From Methylorubrum aminovorans (GTDB lineage: Bacteria; Pseudomonadota; Alphaproteobacteria; Rhizobiales; Beijerinckiaceae): a DNA stretch of 64,000 bases. The notes under the pieces are model-generated. The model worked only from the letters and a program-made list of their open reading frames with translations, searched no databases and was not told the origin of the DNA. This document shows positions 17,699 through 26,153 of this stretch, piece by piece. The stretch spans positions 124,001 through 188,000 of the forward strand of contig NZ_BPRC01000009.1 of assembly GCF_022179725.1 (NCBI RefSeq), given 5' to 3'. Each line of letters starts with the position of its first letter. Within the stretch, counting starts at the first letter, position 1. The position numbers were made by a program, and so were the translations under genes.

Positions 17699-18331
17699 TC
17701 AGGCCGCCCGCGGCAGCGGAAGCTGAGGCAAGGCCGTCACGGCGAGACCGAAATCGAGGGCCGTCTCGATTCCCTCTCGCCACAGCGAGAGCGGCGTCGC
17801 CTGAGCGAGCCGGATCGTTCCCTCGTTCTCGCCCTCCTCAAGACGCATCTGCGCGCCGAAACCCATGACCAGCCGGCGCATGGCGGCGTTGTAGGGCAGA
17901 CAGCGCAGATGAAGCTCGGCGATGCCGCGATTGCGGGCCGCCTCCGTCATACGCCGCAGCAGCATCGTGCCGAGGCCCGCCCGCCGGAATCCCTGCTCGA
18001 CCGTGAGCGCGACCTCCGCACGCCGCGCTCCGGACGCCCCGCTGCCGAAGGGGCGCAACTCGCCGAGCGCCCGCAGGGTGCCGCCCACGAAGACGCCGAC
18101 GACCATGCCGGACATCACCGTCGCCCGCTCCGCATAATCGGCCAAAGCCCTGTCCCCGACGGACGCCATGAACCGGCTCGCACGGGTCTCGGCATCGAGG
18201 CGGAGGAAGAAGGCGCGCAAAGCCGGGCCGTCGCTCGGCCAGAGGCGGCGCAGGCTCGTCTCGCCGCGACGTGCAACTGGACGGCGCGAGGAACGATCGA
18301 CGGGAGAGTAGGACACGGAGGCGGAGGACAT
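17699..18331 (-). CDS. GNAT family N-acetyltransferase
   Basis: A 210-residue acetyltransferase. The GNAT core includes RRLWPSDGPALRAFFLRL at the start of the domain and ETRASRFM. The acetyl-CoA binding loop is EQGFRRAGLGTMLLRRMTEA (about residues 130-150), matching Q/RxxGxG/A, followed by LHLRCLPYNAAMRRL. It resembles the stand-alone GNAT domain of Pat/YfiQ-like and related alphaproteobacterial proteins, but no substrate can be named. The ATG at 18331 is used; an upstream ATG would add 69 residues with weak coding character. It converges on the cysteine cluster gene. Confidence 0.8.
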   Translation of the reverse strand: MSSASVSYSPVDRSSRRPVARRGETSLRRLWPSDGPALRAFFLRLDAETRASRFMASVGDRALADYAERATVMSGMVVGVFVGGTLRALGELRPFGSGASGARRAEVALTVEQGFRRAGLGTMLLRRMTEAARNRGIAELHLRCLPYNAAMRRLVMGFGAQMRLEEGENEGTIRLAQATPLSLWREGIETALDFGLAVTALPQLPLPRAA

Positions 18332-18599
18332 CGGGAAAGCGAAGAACTCTTGCGGTATGCCGGATCGGCGATCGGCCGCGCAGGCCCCCTCCCCGACGCG
18401 GTCACATGGGATTTGGCCCGCGACCCTTCCTATCGCAATGCACCAAAGTGCCGGATCGTCACGCCCGACCGCATGGCTGGCCTGTCGGGACCGACCTGCT
18501 CGCCGAACCGCAGGAACGCAACTCCGGTCAAACACCAAAGCCCAGGATTTCTAACATCATGTTATCTTTTATTTAAATTCTGGCCGATAGACTGCCATC

Positions 18600-19151
18600 A
18601 TGCGGCAAGAATCGAAATACATTGAGAACGAACAGGGCTCGGCAGCCGTAGAATTCGCTCTGGTCGGCTCGGCATTCATCATCACTTTGTTTTTCATCAT
18701 GGCAACGGCCTTAGTCTTGTATATCAACCAGGTGCTCGACAATGCCACGGCGCGGGCATCACGGAAGATCCTGACCGGCGACCTCCAGTCACAATCCACG
18801 GCAGCGACACTGGAGGGTTTCAAGCAGAGCGTCTGCGGATATCTGCCGGCCGCGTTCTCCTGCAACGACATCATCGTGAACCTTTACGTCGTGCCGAGAT
18901 CGGCGCAGCCCAGCGGTTACTACTCCTTCGTCAGTTCCGACATGAACGGCGTCATCGTCTCCAATCTCGCGTCAGGGGCCGGGGTGCTCAATATGGGCGG
19001 CCGGGGGGACTATCAGTACCTGCAGGTCATCTATCCGATCACCTTCCTGCCCGCACCGATCTCGTCCTGGCTGAGCGGCGGAGCGACCTACAACGGCAAG
19101 CCGGCCTATCTCGCGATCTCGGCCGCGGCCTTCCGCAACGAGCAGTACTGA
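18600..19151 (+). CDS. TadE-like pseudopilin/pilus assembly protein
   Basis: A 183-residue protein. The N-terminus EQGSAAVEFALVGSAFIITL is the TadE signature: a short hydrophilic leader, a conserved Glu five residues into the hydrophobic stretch, and one membrane helix continuing to about residue 42. TadE-type pseudopilins are processed by TadV-like prepilin peptidases and serve tight-adherence (Flp) pili. The remainder is an extracytoplasmic domain with two cysteines (SVCGYL, FSCNDI). It is the first of three overlapping genes of the same class. An AT-rich leader (about 18545-18590) suggests its promoter. No other tad genes are present in the window. Confidence 0.85.
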   Translation: MRQESKYIENEQGSAAVEFALVGSAFIITLFFIMATALVLYINQVLDNATARASRKILTGDLQSQSTAATLEGFKQSVCGYLPAAFSCNDIIVNLYVVPRSAQPSGYYSFVSSDMNGVIVSNLASGAGVLNMGGRGDYQYLQVIYPITFLPAPISSWLSGGATYNGKPAYLAISAAAFRNEQY

Positions 19152-19987
19152 TGGCGGTGCATCCCCCTCATACGCCCTCGCCCGCGGCGCTGCCCGTTCC
19201 GGGATCGACGCGCGGGTGCGGCCGCCGCAGCGGGGCTCTGTTGCGGGCCGCCCGAACCGGCCTTGCCCTCCGTGTCGCGCGCTTCCGTGCGGCCGAAGGC
19301 GCCATGGCCGCCGTCGAGTTCGCGCTGATCCTGCCGACCCTGCTGCTGATCATGTTCGCCAGCATCCAGATCGTTGCCTACATCGACGCGACCCGTAAGG
19401 TCGAACTGGTCGCCCATTCGATCAGCCAGATGATCTCGCAGGCGGCGCCGCCGAGGAACACGACGGTTGCGCAGGTCAACGCCGCCGACCTGCACTTCAG
19501 CTACGACTCGGCGCTCGTGCTTTTTCCCTACGTGATGAAGGATGCCAAGCGCCGCGGCGTCGCGTGGTGGCAGACCATCTCGATCAATTACGCCGCCATT
19601 CAGTTCAGGGCGAGGAACGCGGCCTGCCAGAGCCGGACCGACACCAGCGGCGACCTCAGCGCCTGCTTCGACGCCAACGTGGTCTGGACCAGCACCGGCA
19701 CGCACCAGCCGGCCAGCGGCGAGAACTATCGACCCTGCAACACGGCGCAGCTGCCGGCCGACGACAATGCAGCGCCGAACCGGGCCACCCTGCCGCGCTC
19801 GTCCTACGGACCCGGGTCCCTCGTGGTGATCGATGTGGTGTTCGACTTCGAGCCGACCTTCGGCTCGGGCTTCGTTCCGGCCATCCGGATCGCGCGATCG
19901 GCCTACGTGCTGCCGCGCTACGCTTCGCTGGTGAACTACGACACGGCCAACAACACAGGGATCGCGACCAGATGTACCGGCTTTTGA
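19151..19987 (+). CDS. TadE/TadF-like pilus assembly protein
   Basis: A 278-residue protein. After a 50-residue basic N-terminal region comes EGAMAAVEFALILPTLLLIM, again the TadE-type pseudopilin helix with its Glu, followed by an extracytoplasmic domain. The C-terminal region IRIARSAYVLPRYASLV is seen in other TadE/TadG-like proteins. The start codon overlaps the stop of the upstream gene (TGATG), so translation is probably coupled. The long basic leader is unusual for this class; an internal start near the EGAMAA motif cannot be excluded. Confidence 0.8.
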   Translation: MAVHPPHTPSPAALPVPGSTRGCGRRSGALLRAARTGLALRVARFRAAEGAMAAVEFALILPTLLLIMFASIQIVAYIDATRKVELVAHSISQMISQAAPPRNTTVAQVNAADLHFSYDSALVLFPYVMKDAKRRGVAWWQTISINYAAIQFRARNAACQSRTDTSGDLSACFDANVVWTSTGTHQPASGENYRPCNTAQLPADDNAAPNRATLPRSSYGPGSLVVIDVVFDFEPTFGSGFVPAIRIARSAYVLPRYASLVNYDTANNTGIATRCTGF

Positions 19988-21405
19988 CCCGCGCGCGCCG
20001 GCTCAAGGGCCGGGCGAAGGCTCTGGCCTCCGATCACGGCGGCAGCATCAACGTCATGTTCGCCCTGGCGGTGATTCCGACCGTCGGCCTCGTCGGTCTC
20101 GGTGTCGATTACGGCATGGCGATCACCGGCAAGACGCGGCTCGACAACGCGGCGGACATTGCGGCACTCGCGGGCGTCGTGACGGCCAAGGAGTACATCG
20201 CCGCCAACGCGAAGCAGAGCGATGTGACAAGCGCCGGCCTTACCGCGGGCCGGAACCAGTCCCTCAAGGCCTTCAACATCAATGCCGGCAGCGTGTCGTT
20301 CGCGACAGTGAACCTGTCGCCGCCGCAGGTGACACGAAGCGGGAACGTGCTCACCGCGACAATCACCTATACGGCGACGGTTCAGAGCGTCTTCGGGAAG
20401 ATCCTCGGCGTGTCGGCGTCGACCTTCAGCAACACCGTGACCGCCTCGGCGGACCTGGCAGGCTACTCCGACTTCTACCTAATGGTCGATGTGTCGGGCT
20501 CCATGGGGCTGCCGACGACGGATGCCGATGCGGAGAAGCTCGCCAGCCAGAGTGTCGAGTCCCAGGGAAATTGCCAGTTCGCGTGTCACTTCCCAACGGC
20601 GAAGGGTTGGAATCTGGCCGCGGGAAAAATTCAGTTGCGGTCCGACGCCGTGAACAACGCCGTCTGCGCCCTTCTCGACCGGGCCTCGACGCCAGTCGTG
20701 CCGAACCAGTATCGGATCGGCATCTACCCGTTCATCAACCGGTTGGCGACGCTGTCCCCGCTCAGCGACACCACCACATCGCTGGCCTCGATGAAAACCC
20801 TCGCTGAGTGCGACAAGAAGTGGCCACTGGCCTTCACCAAGCTTCTCGATACCGGCAGCACACAACTTTACACCAACAACGATCCAACCACCGGCACCGG
20901 GAGCGGCGGCACCCATTTCGAAACGGCCCTGCCGCAGATGAAATCGGCTATCCAGACCTATGGCAACGGGTCCAGCGTGACGAATCCGAAGCCGTTCGTG
21001 TTCCTCATCACCGACGGGATGCAGAACAGCCAGACCTATTCGTCCTGGAAGGACAAGAGGACCTATCCCGGCAATCCGTCAAAGTTCACAGGTTATCGCA
21101 ACGCCGAATGGGACGGATCGCAGCCTGCTCAGATCGATTCATCAAAATGCACTGACCTGAAAAACGCTGGCGCAACCATTTCAGTGCTTTATATTCCGTA
21201 TAATTTTGTCAAGACATATGGCAAGGACGCCACTATCGTGCGGGAAAACAACTTGGTCAACGGGTTCAGCCCGACCCTCGCCGACCCGCTGCGCAGGTGC
21301 GCCTCGCCAGGCATGTTCTTCAAGGCCGACAGCGCGGAGGGCATCACCGCGGCGCTCCGCGAGATGTTCGATCGAGCGCTGAAGGTCGCCCGCATCACGG
21401 AGTAG
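19972..21405 (+). CDS. TadG-like protein with von Willebrand A-type domain
   Basis: A 477-residue protein. The N-terminal helix HGGSINVMFALAVIPTVGLV is followed by GVDYGMAITGKTRLDNAADI, the standard TadG opening. A vWA-type domain begins near residue 165 with YLMVDVSGSMGLPT, a complete MIDAS DxSxS, and includes FVFLITDGMQNSQ further on. TadG is the large minor pseudopilin of tight-adherence systems; the vWA part may mediate adhesion or metal-dependent contacts. The start at 19972 overlaps the previous gene by 16 bp and is the only ATG before the hydrophobic helix. Confidence 0.85.
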   Translation: MYRLLTRARRLKGRAKALASDHGGSINVMFALAVIPTVGLVGLGVDYGMAITGKTRLDNAADIAALAGVVTAKEYIAANAKQSDVTSAGLTAGRNQSLKAFNINAGSVSFATVNLSPPQVTRSGNVLTATITYTATVQSVFGKILGVSASTFSNTVTASADLAGYSDFYLMVDVSGSMGLPTTDADAEKLASQSVESQGNCQFACHFPTAKGWNLAAGKIQLRSDAVNNAVCALLDRASTPVVPNQYRIGIYPFINRLATLSPLSDTTTSLASMKTLAECDKKWPLAFTKLLDTGSTQLYTNNDPTTGTGSGGTHFETALPQMKSAIQTYGNGSSVTNPKPFVFLITDGMQNSQTYSSWKDKRTYPGNPSKFTGYRNAEWDGSQPAQIDSSKCTDLKNAGATISVLYIPYNFVKTYGKDATIVRENNLVNGFSPTLADPLRRCASPGMFFKADSAEGITAALREMFDRALKVARITE

Positions 21406-21602
21406 AACCGCCGGCTACATGCCGGAGATCGCAGTGCCGCCCCGGCGGTGCCATGGCGCGAGCTTCGGATCGGAGCGGATGTTTGCACGGTTGCCTCGTG
21501 CCGGCTTGATCGCCGTGTCGCGGCGCGGCAGAGCGGGCAAGTCCCGTCTCCGCCGGCCCGCTCGCCGAACGAGGCGCTTCCTCACGCGAACGATCGGCCG
21601 GG

Positions 21603-22817
21603 ATGCCCGAGAGTCACGCCCCCTCCGACCCTGCCCGCGCCGGCGCGCCCCCGCCCGGCCGGGTCCGCGAGCGCTACGACGCCCTGGTGGCCTCGGGCGC
21701 GATCGAGCGCGACCCCTCGCAGATCCGCCTCGTCCAGGCCCTCGACAGGCTGGTGCAGAATCTGGAACGCCGCCGCCGGGCGAAGAAGGGCAGTGCGCTC
21801 GGCTGGCTGTTCGGTCGCAAGGACGACGATGCCGGGCCTCCGAAGGGGCTCTACATCTGGGGCTCGGTCGGCCGCGGCAAGACCATGCTGATGGACCTGT
21901 TCCACGAGGTTGCGCCGGGTCCGAAGCGGCGGGTGCACTTTCACGGCTTCCTCGCCGACGCGCATGAGCGCATCCACGCCCACCGGCAGGCGCTGAAGCG
22001 CGGCGAGGCGAAGGGCGACGATCCGATCCCGCCGGTGGCCGACGCGCTGGCGGCGGAGGCGACGCTGCTGTGCTTCGACGAGTTCACGGTGACCGACATC
22101 GCCGACGCGATGATCCTGGGCCGCCTGTTCGGAGCGCTGTTCAAGCGCGGCGTGACAGTGGTGGCGACTTCCAACGTCGAGCCCGACCGGCTCTACGAGG
22201 GCGGCCTCAACCGCGCGCTGTTCCTGCCTTTCGTGGCGGAGCTGACGCAGCGGGTGGAGGTGCTGCGCCTCGACTCCCGCACCGATTTCCGGCTGGAGAA
22301 GCTCGGCGGCAGTTCGGTCTACCATGTTCCCGCAGACGCGACGGCCGATGCCGCGCTGGACGCCGCCTTCAGGGCGCTCACGGGCCGCGCGAAGGGCAAG
22401 CCGAGCACGGTCACGGTGAAGGGCCGTGCGGTGCCGGTGCCGGAGGAGGCCGGCGGCGTCGCCCGCTTCCATTTCGACGATCTGTGCCGCAAGCCGCTCG
22501 GCGCCTCCGATTACATGGCGCTCGCCGACAGCTTCCACACCCTGATCGTCTCGGGGGTCCCGGTGATGGGTGAGGCGGAGCGCAACGAGGCCAAGCGCTT
22601 CATCACCCTCATCGACACGCTCTACGACGCGCATGTGAAACTCGTCGCCTCGGCCCAAGCCGAGCCGACCGGGCTCTACACCGCGGCAGAGGGCCGCGAG
22701 GCCTTCGAGTTCGAGCGCACCGCCTCCCGCCTGATCGAGATGCGCTCCGAGGAATATCTCGGCACGCCGCACGGCCGCGCGCCCTCGCAATCCAGTGCGG
22801 GCCTCGCCGAGACCTGA
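21603..22817 (+). CDS. zapE: Cell division protein ZapE (AFG1-like ATPase)
   Basis: A 404-residue AFG1/LACE1-family ATPase. The Walker A motif is LYIWGSVGRGKTMLMDLF (about residues 84-101) and Walker B is LLCFDEFTVTDIADAMI. VVATSNVEPDRLYEGGLNR is the sensor-1-like segment with the arginine region. RVHFHGFLADAHERIH after Walker A is a family hallmark. In E. coli ZapE binds FtsZ at constriction; mitochondrial homologues help quality control of membrane proteins. Length and motifs are normal. It converges with the glycosylase gene, whose stop is only 4 bp away. Confidence 0.93.
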   Translation: MPESHAPSDPARAGAPPPGRVRERYDALVASGAIERDPSQIRLVQALDRLVQNLERRRRAKKGSALGWLFGRKDDDAGPPKGLYIWGSVGRGKTMLMDLFHEVAPGPKRRVHFHGFLADAHERIHAHRQALKRGEAKGDDPIPPVADALAAEATLLCFDEFTVTDIADAMILGRLFGALFKRGVTVVATSNVEPDRLYEGGLNRALFLPFVAELTQRVEVLRLDSRTDFRLEKLGGSSVYHVPADATADAALDAAFRALTGRAKGKPSTVTVKGRAVPVPEEAGGVARFHFDDLCRKPLGASDYMALADSFHTLIVSGVPVMGEAERNEAKRFITLIDTLYDAHVKLVASAQAEPTGLYTAAEGREAFEFERTASRLIEMRSEEYLGTPHGRAPSQSSAGLAET

Positions 22818-22820
22818 GCC

Positions 22821-23405
22821 CTACCCTGCCGCACCGGCGCCGGACCTTGTCCGCGGCAGCGGCCGGCTGAGATAGGGTGAGCCGGGGACGAGGAAGCGCC
22901 AGGGCGCCTCGACCCCGCGGCTGATGCCGATGCGGGTCGTCGCGGCTACGCTCACGTGTCCGACCGGCGCCACCCAGGTAAAAGGCGCCCGGTCGAGGGG
23001 CAGGCCGTCATGCGAGCGGTCGATGCCGAGGGCCTGAGCGAGCCGGCCGGGCCCGGCGCAGAGCAGGCGCGGCGTGTCGAGCCCGCGGCGGGCGCGCATC
23101 GTCTCCAGACCCGCGGTCGGTTCGAGCGCGCGCAGCAGCACGGCGCTGCCGGTCTCGCAGACGAGATTGAGGCACCAGTGCAGGCCGTAGGAGCGGTAGA
23201 CGTAGGCGCGGCCCGGCGGCCCGAACATGCTGGCGTTGCGCGGCGTCGGCCCGGCGAAGCTGTGGGAGGCCGGATCGGTCCGGTCATAGGCTTCCGTCTC
23301 GACGATGCGGCCGCCGACACCGTCCGCGAGCAGGCGCCAGCCGATCAAGTCGGCGGCCACGGTCGCGGCGGGGCGATCGAAGAAGGCCGGATCCATGGCG
23401 CCCAT
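22821..23405 (-). CDS. 3-methyladenine DNA glycosylase (AAG/MPG family)
   Basis: A 194-residue monofunctional glycosylase that removes alkylated purines. The family motifs are present: [27 protein letters not shown] with the catalytic Glu, [29 protein letters not shown], and [14 protein letters not shown]. The last part, [20 protein letters not shown], is also typical. The length is normal for bacterial MPG. An ATG at 23405 is used; a second ATG three codons downstream is equally possible. It follows rnhA by 11 bp on the same strand, so they are probably co-transcribed as a DNA repair/maintenance pair. Confidence 0.9.
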   Translation of the reverse strand: MGAMDPAFFDRPAATVAADLIGWRLLADGVGGRIVETEAYDRTDPASHSFAGPTPRNASMFGPPGRAYVYRSYGLHWCLNLVCETGSAVLLRALEPTAGLETMRARRGLDTPRLLCAGPGRLAQALGIDRSHDGLPLDRAPFTWVAPVGHVSVAATTRIGISRGVEAPWRFLVPGSPYLSRPLPRTRSGAGAAG

Positions 23406-23416
23406 CCCCGGCCCGA

Positions 23417-24103
23417 TCAGGACGCCTTCTGCAACTCGGCCCGGACGCGGGCGACACCCGGCGGCTTGAGTTCCAGCGCCAGCCGCACCGCATCCTCGAG
23501 ATAGGCCTGCGGGGTGATGCCAGCCCGGGCCGCCGCCCGCGACAGGGCGTTGGCGAGATCCGCGCTCAGGGCCATCGGCACCGTCTTGGATTGCACAGGC
23601 TGGGCGGGCGCCGGCGCAGCCTCGGCCGGCACGGGATCGGCCGGCGGGAGCACCGTTTCACCCGAAGCCTTCCCGCTCAGGGCCTCGCGCCGGCCGAGCG
23701 CCGCGAGACGGTCGGCGCGCTCGTTGCCGGCCTCGCCGGCATGGCCGCGCACCCAGGTCCAGCGCACGTCGCGGGCGGCGGCCAGCGCGTCGAGCCGCTG
23801 CATCAGGTCGATGTTCTTCACCGGCCCCGTGGCGGTGCGCCAACCACGAGCCTTCCAGCCGCGCATCCACTCGGTGACGGACTTGATCACGTATTGGCTG
23901 TCGCAGCGCATCTCGATCGCGGCGCCCTCGGGGAAATAGGCCAGCGCGCTGATCGCGGCGGTCAACTCCATGCGGTTGTTGGTGGTGGCGCGCTCACCGC
24001 CATGCAGCTCGACCGTGCCGGCGGGATCCTGGATCACCACGCCCCAGCCGCCGGGACCGGGATTGGGGTCGCAGCCGCCATCCGCGTAGACGATGGTTCG
24101 CAT
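23417..24103 (-). CDS. rnhA: Ribonuclease HI with C-terminal ribbon-helix-helix-like extension
   Basis: A 228-residue protein. Residues 1-140 are a complete RNase HI that cuts the RNA strand of RNA-DNA hybrids. The active site is Asp8, Glu46 ([13 protein letters not shown]), Asp68 ([12 protein letters not shown]) and Asp131 (GNERADRLA), with His121 in the GHAGEAGN loop. Typical RNase HI ends near residue 150. Here a Pro/Ala-rich linker (about 145-172) leads to a helical segment, [20 protein letters not shown] followed by [16 protein letters not shown], which resembles a ribbon-helix-helix domain or a helix-hairpin dimerisation unit. The tail may bind nucleic acid or a partner; this is inference. 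The glycosylase gene follows. Confidence 0.92.
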   Translation of the reverse strand: MRTIVYADGGCDPNPGPGGWGVVIQDPAGTVELHGGERATTNNRMELTAAISALAYFPEGAAIEMRCDSQYVIKSVTEWMRGWKARGWRTATGPVKNIDLMQRLDALAAARDVRWTWVRGHAGEAGNERADRLAALGRREALSGKASGETVLPPADPVPAEAAPAPAQPVQSKTVPMALSADLANALSRAAARAGITPQAYLEDAVRLALELKPPGVARVRAELQKAS

Positions 24104-24160
24104 CGATCCCCTTCACTCCGAACTGATGAGCCTGCCGATTCCGGGGCGAGGCCTGGGCTC

Positions 24161-24210
24161 AAGCATCGTCCTCGTCCGAAAGCCGGCGGCCGGCTTTCGG
24201 GAAGATACCC
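24161..24210. repeat. Dispersed palindrome, family 2, copy 2
   Basis: The core CCGAAAGCCGGC and GCCGGCTTTCGG form a 12-base perfect inverted repeat, flanked by AAGCATCGTC on one side and GAAGATACCC on the other. Its right end abuts the TAG stop of the lipoprotein gene. It could also act as a transcription-stopping or RNA-stabilising hairpin for that gene. Confidence 0.7.
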
Positions 24211-25013
24211 TAATATTTGGCAATGACCGGCGGGGCCACCACCGCCTGCTCCGGCGGATCGACGAGGCCACAGCGGGCGGCGGCGTCCGGGGGCAGGAGC
24301 GGGTCGAGCAGCCCCCGCCGCCCTTCGAGGAAAGCGACCGCCTGCTCGGCCGGCGCCGCCTCGCGACCGGGCATCTCGACCAGGAAATGTTCGAGCGCGT
24401 AGCGGTAGCGAACGATCCGCAGGGAGGTTTCCAAGCGCATCCAGGCGACGAGGCAGCGGTTCTCGGCCACCCGCATCGCGGCCTGGCGCACGTCCCCATC
24501 GTCGAGGCTCTTGGCGAACGGCAAGGCACGCAGCCGTACCGCATCCGCCTCGAAGACGCGCCCGGCCAGTGCCGCGAAGGGCGGGATCAGCCGACCATCG
24601 GCGACAGCGTCCTCCGACAACTTTCGGTAGCGCGAATGAGGAGACCGAAACGACTCGGAGATCAAATCGCCGTGATAGGCGGGAATGTCGGGCTGCCGCC
24701 AGCGCGGCGGCAGAACGCGGGCACGGGTCAGATTGGCCAGCGCATCCTCGAAGGCGGCCCGGCTGTCGGCGGGCATCAGGAACCGCCAGGCACGGTCGCG
24801 CAGCACCCCCTCGTCGTCGGTGAGCGGATAGACCGAAGCCGGCGTGCCGCGCTCGCGGGCCGCCAGGGTCCCGGTGGTCTCGATCAGCCGGTTCCAGGCG
24901 CTCGGCGCCGGGCGGCCGAAATCCCCCTCCTGCGCGCAGGCGCTCAGCAGAAGCGGCGCCAGAAGCAGAGCGCGGGGAGGCAGGCCGAAGAGTCGCGAGC
25001 CGAGGCGCGTCAC
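24210..25013 (-). CDS. Putative lipoprotein of unknown function
   Basis: A 267-residue protein with a lipoprotein signal ending in the lipobox LLSAC (Cys26). The mature chain is mostly helical, with an N-terminal stretch DFGRPAPSAWNRLIETTG and repeated Arg-rich helices (ESFRSPHSRYRKLSEDA, CLVAWMRLETSLRIVRYRYA). I do not recognise a named domain, though similar unannotated proteins exist in Rhizobiales. The start is a GTG that overlaps the stop of the 74-residue gene upstream (GTGA), a clear sign of translational coupling. The stop codon abuts a family 2 palindrome. Confidence 0.75.
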   Translation of the reverse strand: MTRLGSRLFGLPPRALLLAPLLLSACAQEGDFGRPAPSAWNRLIETTGTLAARERGTPASVYPLTDDEGVLRDRAWRFLMPADSRAAFEDALANLTRARVLPPRWRQPDIPAYHGDLISESFRSPHSRYRKLSEDAVADGRLIPPFAALAGRVFEADAVRLRALPFAKSLDDGDVRQAAMRVAENRCLVAWMRLETSLRIVRYRYALEHFLVEMPGREAAPAEQAVAFLEGRRGLLDPLLPPDAAARCGLVDPPEQAVVAPPVIAKY

Positions 25014-25234
25014 GAGCGGCGGCGGCGCGGAACCGGCAGGACCTCGACCTCCGGCATCCTCTCGTAGCGCACACCCGTGAACAGCAGGATCTGGCCGCGC
25101 GGCGCATCATCCGCCTCGCGGCGGAAGCGGCGGTTCGTCGTGGGGACGAAGGGAACGACCGAGTCTGTCGCGCCGCGATCCCGATGACCCGGCTTCGCGG
25201 ACAGGGCGGATGAAGACGTCTTGGAAGAGGGCAT
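25010..25234 (-). CDS. Small conserved protein coupled to the lipoprotein gene
   Basis: A 74-residue basic protein with a disordered N-terminal half and a conserved C-terminal segment, APRGQILLFTGVRYERMPEV, ending in an Arg-rich tail. The ILLFTGVRYER motif is familiar from short uncharacterised Rhizobiales proteins; no function is known. The ATG at 25234 begins the coding-like stretch; the frame is open further upstream, but that part is Arg/Pro-rich and non-coding in character. The stop overlaps the GTG start of the lipoprotein gene. Confidence 0.65.
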   Translation of the reverse strand: MPSSKTSSSALSAKPGHRDRGATDSVVPFVPTTNRRFRREADDAPRGQILLFTGVRYERMPEVEVLPVPRRRRS

Positions 25235-25697
25235 GGGCCTGTCCCGTCGATGTGTGTGGCGGCCGGCTCCCGCCCGTCGCCGTCCGGAACGGGGGCGGCG
25301 GGTCGGGCGGGCGCTGCTCGTGAGCGGGACGGGCCCGCCCCGGCCGGGCGATCTCGGCAAAAAGCTCAGCACGACGTGGTTAACGGAGTGTTTCAACACA
25401 CGCCGCATTCCGGCCTTCCAAGGGGCCGGCAGGGGCCTTCGCCAGCACGCGTGGCGTCTCCGGCACGGTCTTTGCGAGACGGATTGCGCCCATGGCGGGC
25501 GTTTCCTCCCTTGACTTCGGCCCCGCGCGAATCCCGCTGCGGGGCCCCTTTCTTTTCGGCCCTTCGATCATGGGTCGCAAGCTCAGGCCGCGCGTGTCGG
25601 CGCGCACGAGAGCGGCGGCGTGCTGCGCTTGCTAACGAGGGGCGATGCCCGATATGCGGTGCCAACTCATTTTGGATCGAGCGAAGGACAAGGCAGG
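25235..25697. other. 463-bp gap holding an orphan terminator
   Basis: No well-supported gene. The left part is very GC-rich and presumably holds the promoter of the minus-strand pair. A hairpin with T-rich tract at 25519-25556 on the plus strand has no gene in front of it. On the minus strand a 37-codon frame (25380-25493) starts at an ATG preceded by GGGAGGA; its codon use is mixed and it is not called as a gene. Confidence 0.45.
25519..25556 (+). terminator. Orphan rho-independent terminator
   Basis: The stem GGCCCCGC (25519-25526) pairs with GCGGGGCC (25539-25546) around a 12-base loop, and CCTTTCTTTTC follows. No annotated plus-strand gene precedes it, so it may end a small RNA or a very short message. 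Confidence 0.6.
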
Positions 25698-26006
25698 ATG
25701 CGTCCGGACTTCTCACGATTTGGCGGCGCGGCGCGCGGCGCGTCCACGGCCCTGAGACTGGCGCCGCTCGCGCTGCTGGCCCTGGTGGCGGCGAGCCCGG
25801 CCCAGGCCCAGCGCGAGGACCAGGGACTGCAGCTCGGCTGCGCCAACGATTATTTCCGGCTCTGCGCCGGCGTCGATCCGAACAGCTCGGATGCCGATGC
25901 CTGCATGACGCGCAATCGCCCCCGCCTCTCGCCCGAGTGCAAGTCCGCGATCAGCGACTATGACCGGCGCACCGGCGGCGCCTCGCAGCCCCGTGGCCAG
26001 CGCTAA
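25698..26006 (+). CDS. Small exported cysteine-containing protein
   Basis: A 102-residue protein with a signal peptide (LAPLALLALVAASPAQA, cleavage near residue 37). The mature part is short and has four cysteines in the order LGCANDYFRLCAGVDPN, ADACMTRN and SPECKSAIS. This spacing resembles the single cysteine-rich repeat found in small exported proteins of Methylobacterium and Bradyrhizobium and, distantly, in Golgi cysteine-rich repeats. Two disulfides are likely; no function is known. The ATG at 25698 follows AAGGCAGG. The stop TAA is immediately followed by a family 2 palindrome and then by an intrinsic terminator. Confidence 0.78.
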   Translation: MRPDFSRFGGAARGASTALRLAPLALLALVAASPAQAQREDQGLQLGCANDYFRLCAGVDPNSSDADACMTRNRPRLSPECKSAISDYDRRTGGASQPRGQR

Positions 26007-26054
26007 AGCATCGTTTCTTTCCGAAAGCCGGGGGGCACCCTTCGGGATGGTGCC
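26006..26054. repeat. Dispersed palindrome, family 2, copy 3
   Basis: It begins on the last base of the TAA stop at 26004-26006 and reads AAGCATCGTTTCTTTCCGAA at the left edge, with GATGGTGCCC at the right. The inner part pairs as GGGCACC with GGTGCCC around CCTTCGGGA. The left edge and CCGAAAGCCGG core match copy 2. Confidence 0.65.
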
Positions 26055-26093
26055 CGAGGACCGCCGCCATCGGAGAGCGATTGATCGGAACGG

Positions 26094-26120
26094 AGCGGGC
26101 TCGTCGAGAGCCCGCTTTTT
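26094..26120 (+). terminator. Rho-independent terminator upstream of gshB
   Basis: A perfect nine-base stem AGCGGGCTC/GAGCCCGCT with a five-base loop, followed by TTTTT. It lies 88 bp after the stop of the small exported protein and 34 bp before gshB, so it isolates the two transcripts. Confidence 0.9.
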
Positions 26121-26153
26121 CGGCGGAACGCGCACGGTAAGCCGGGGACGAGC

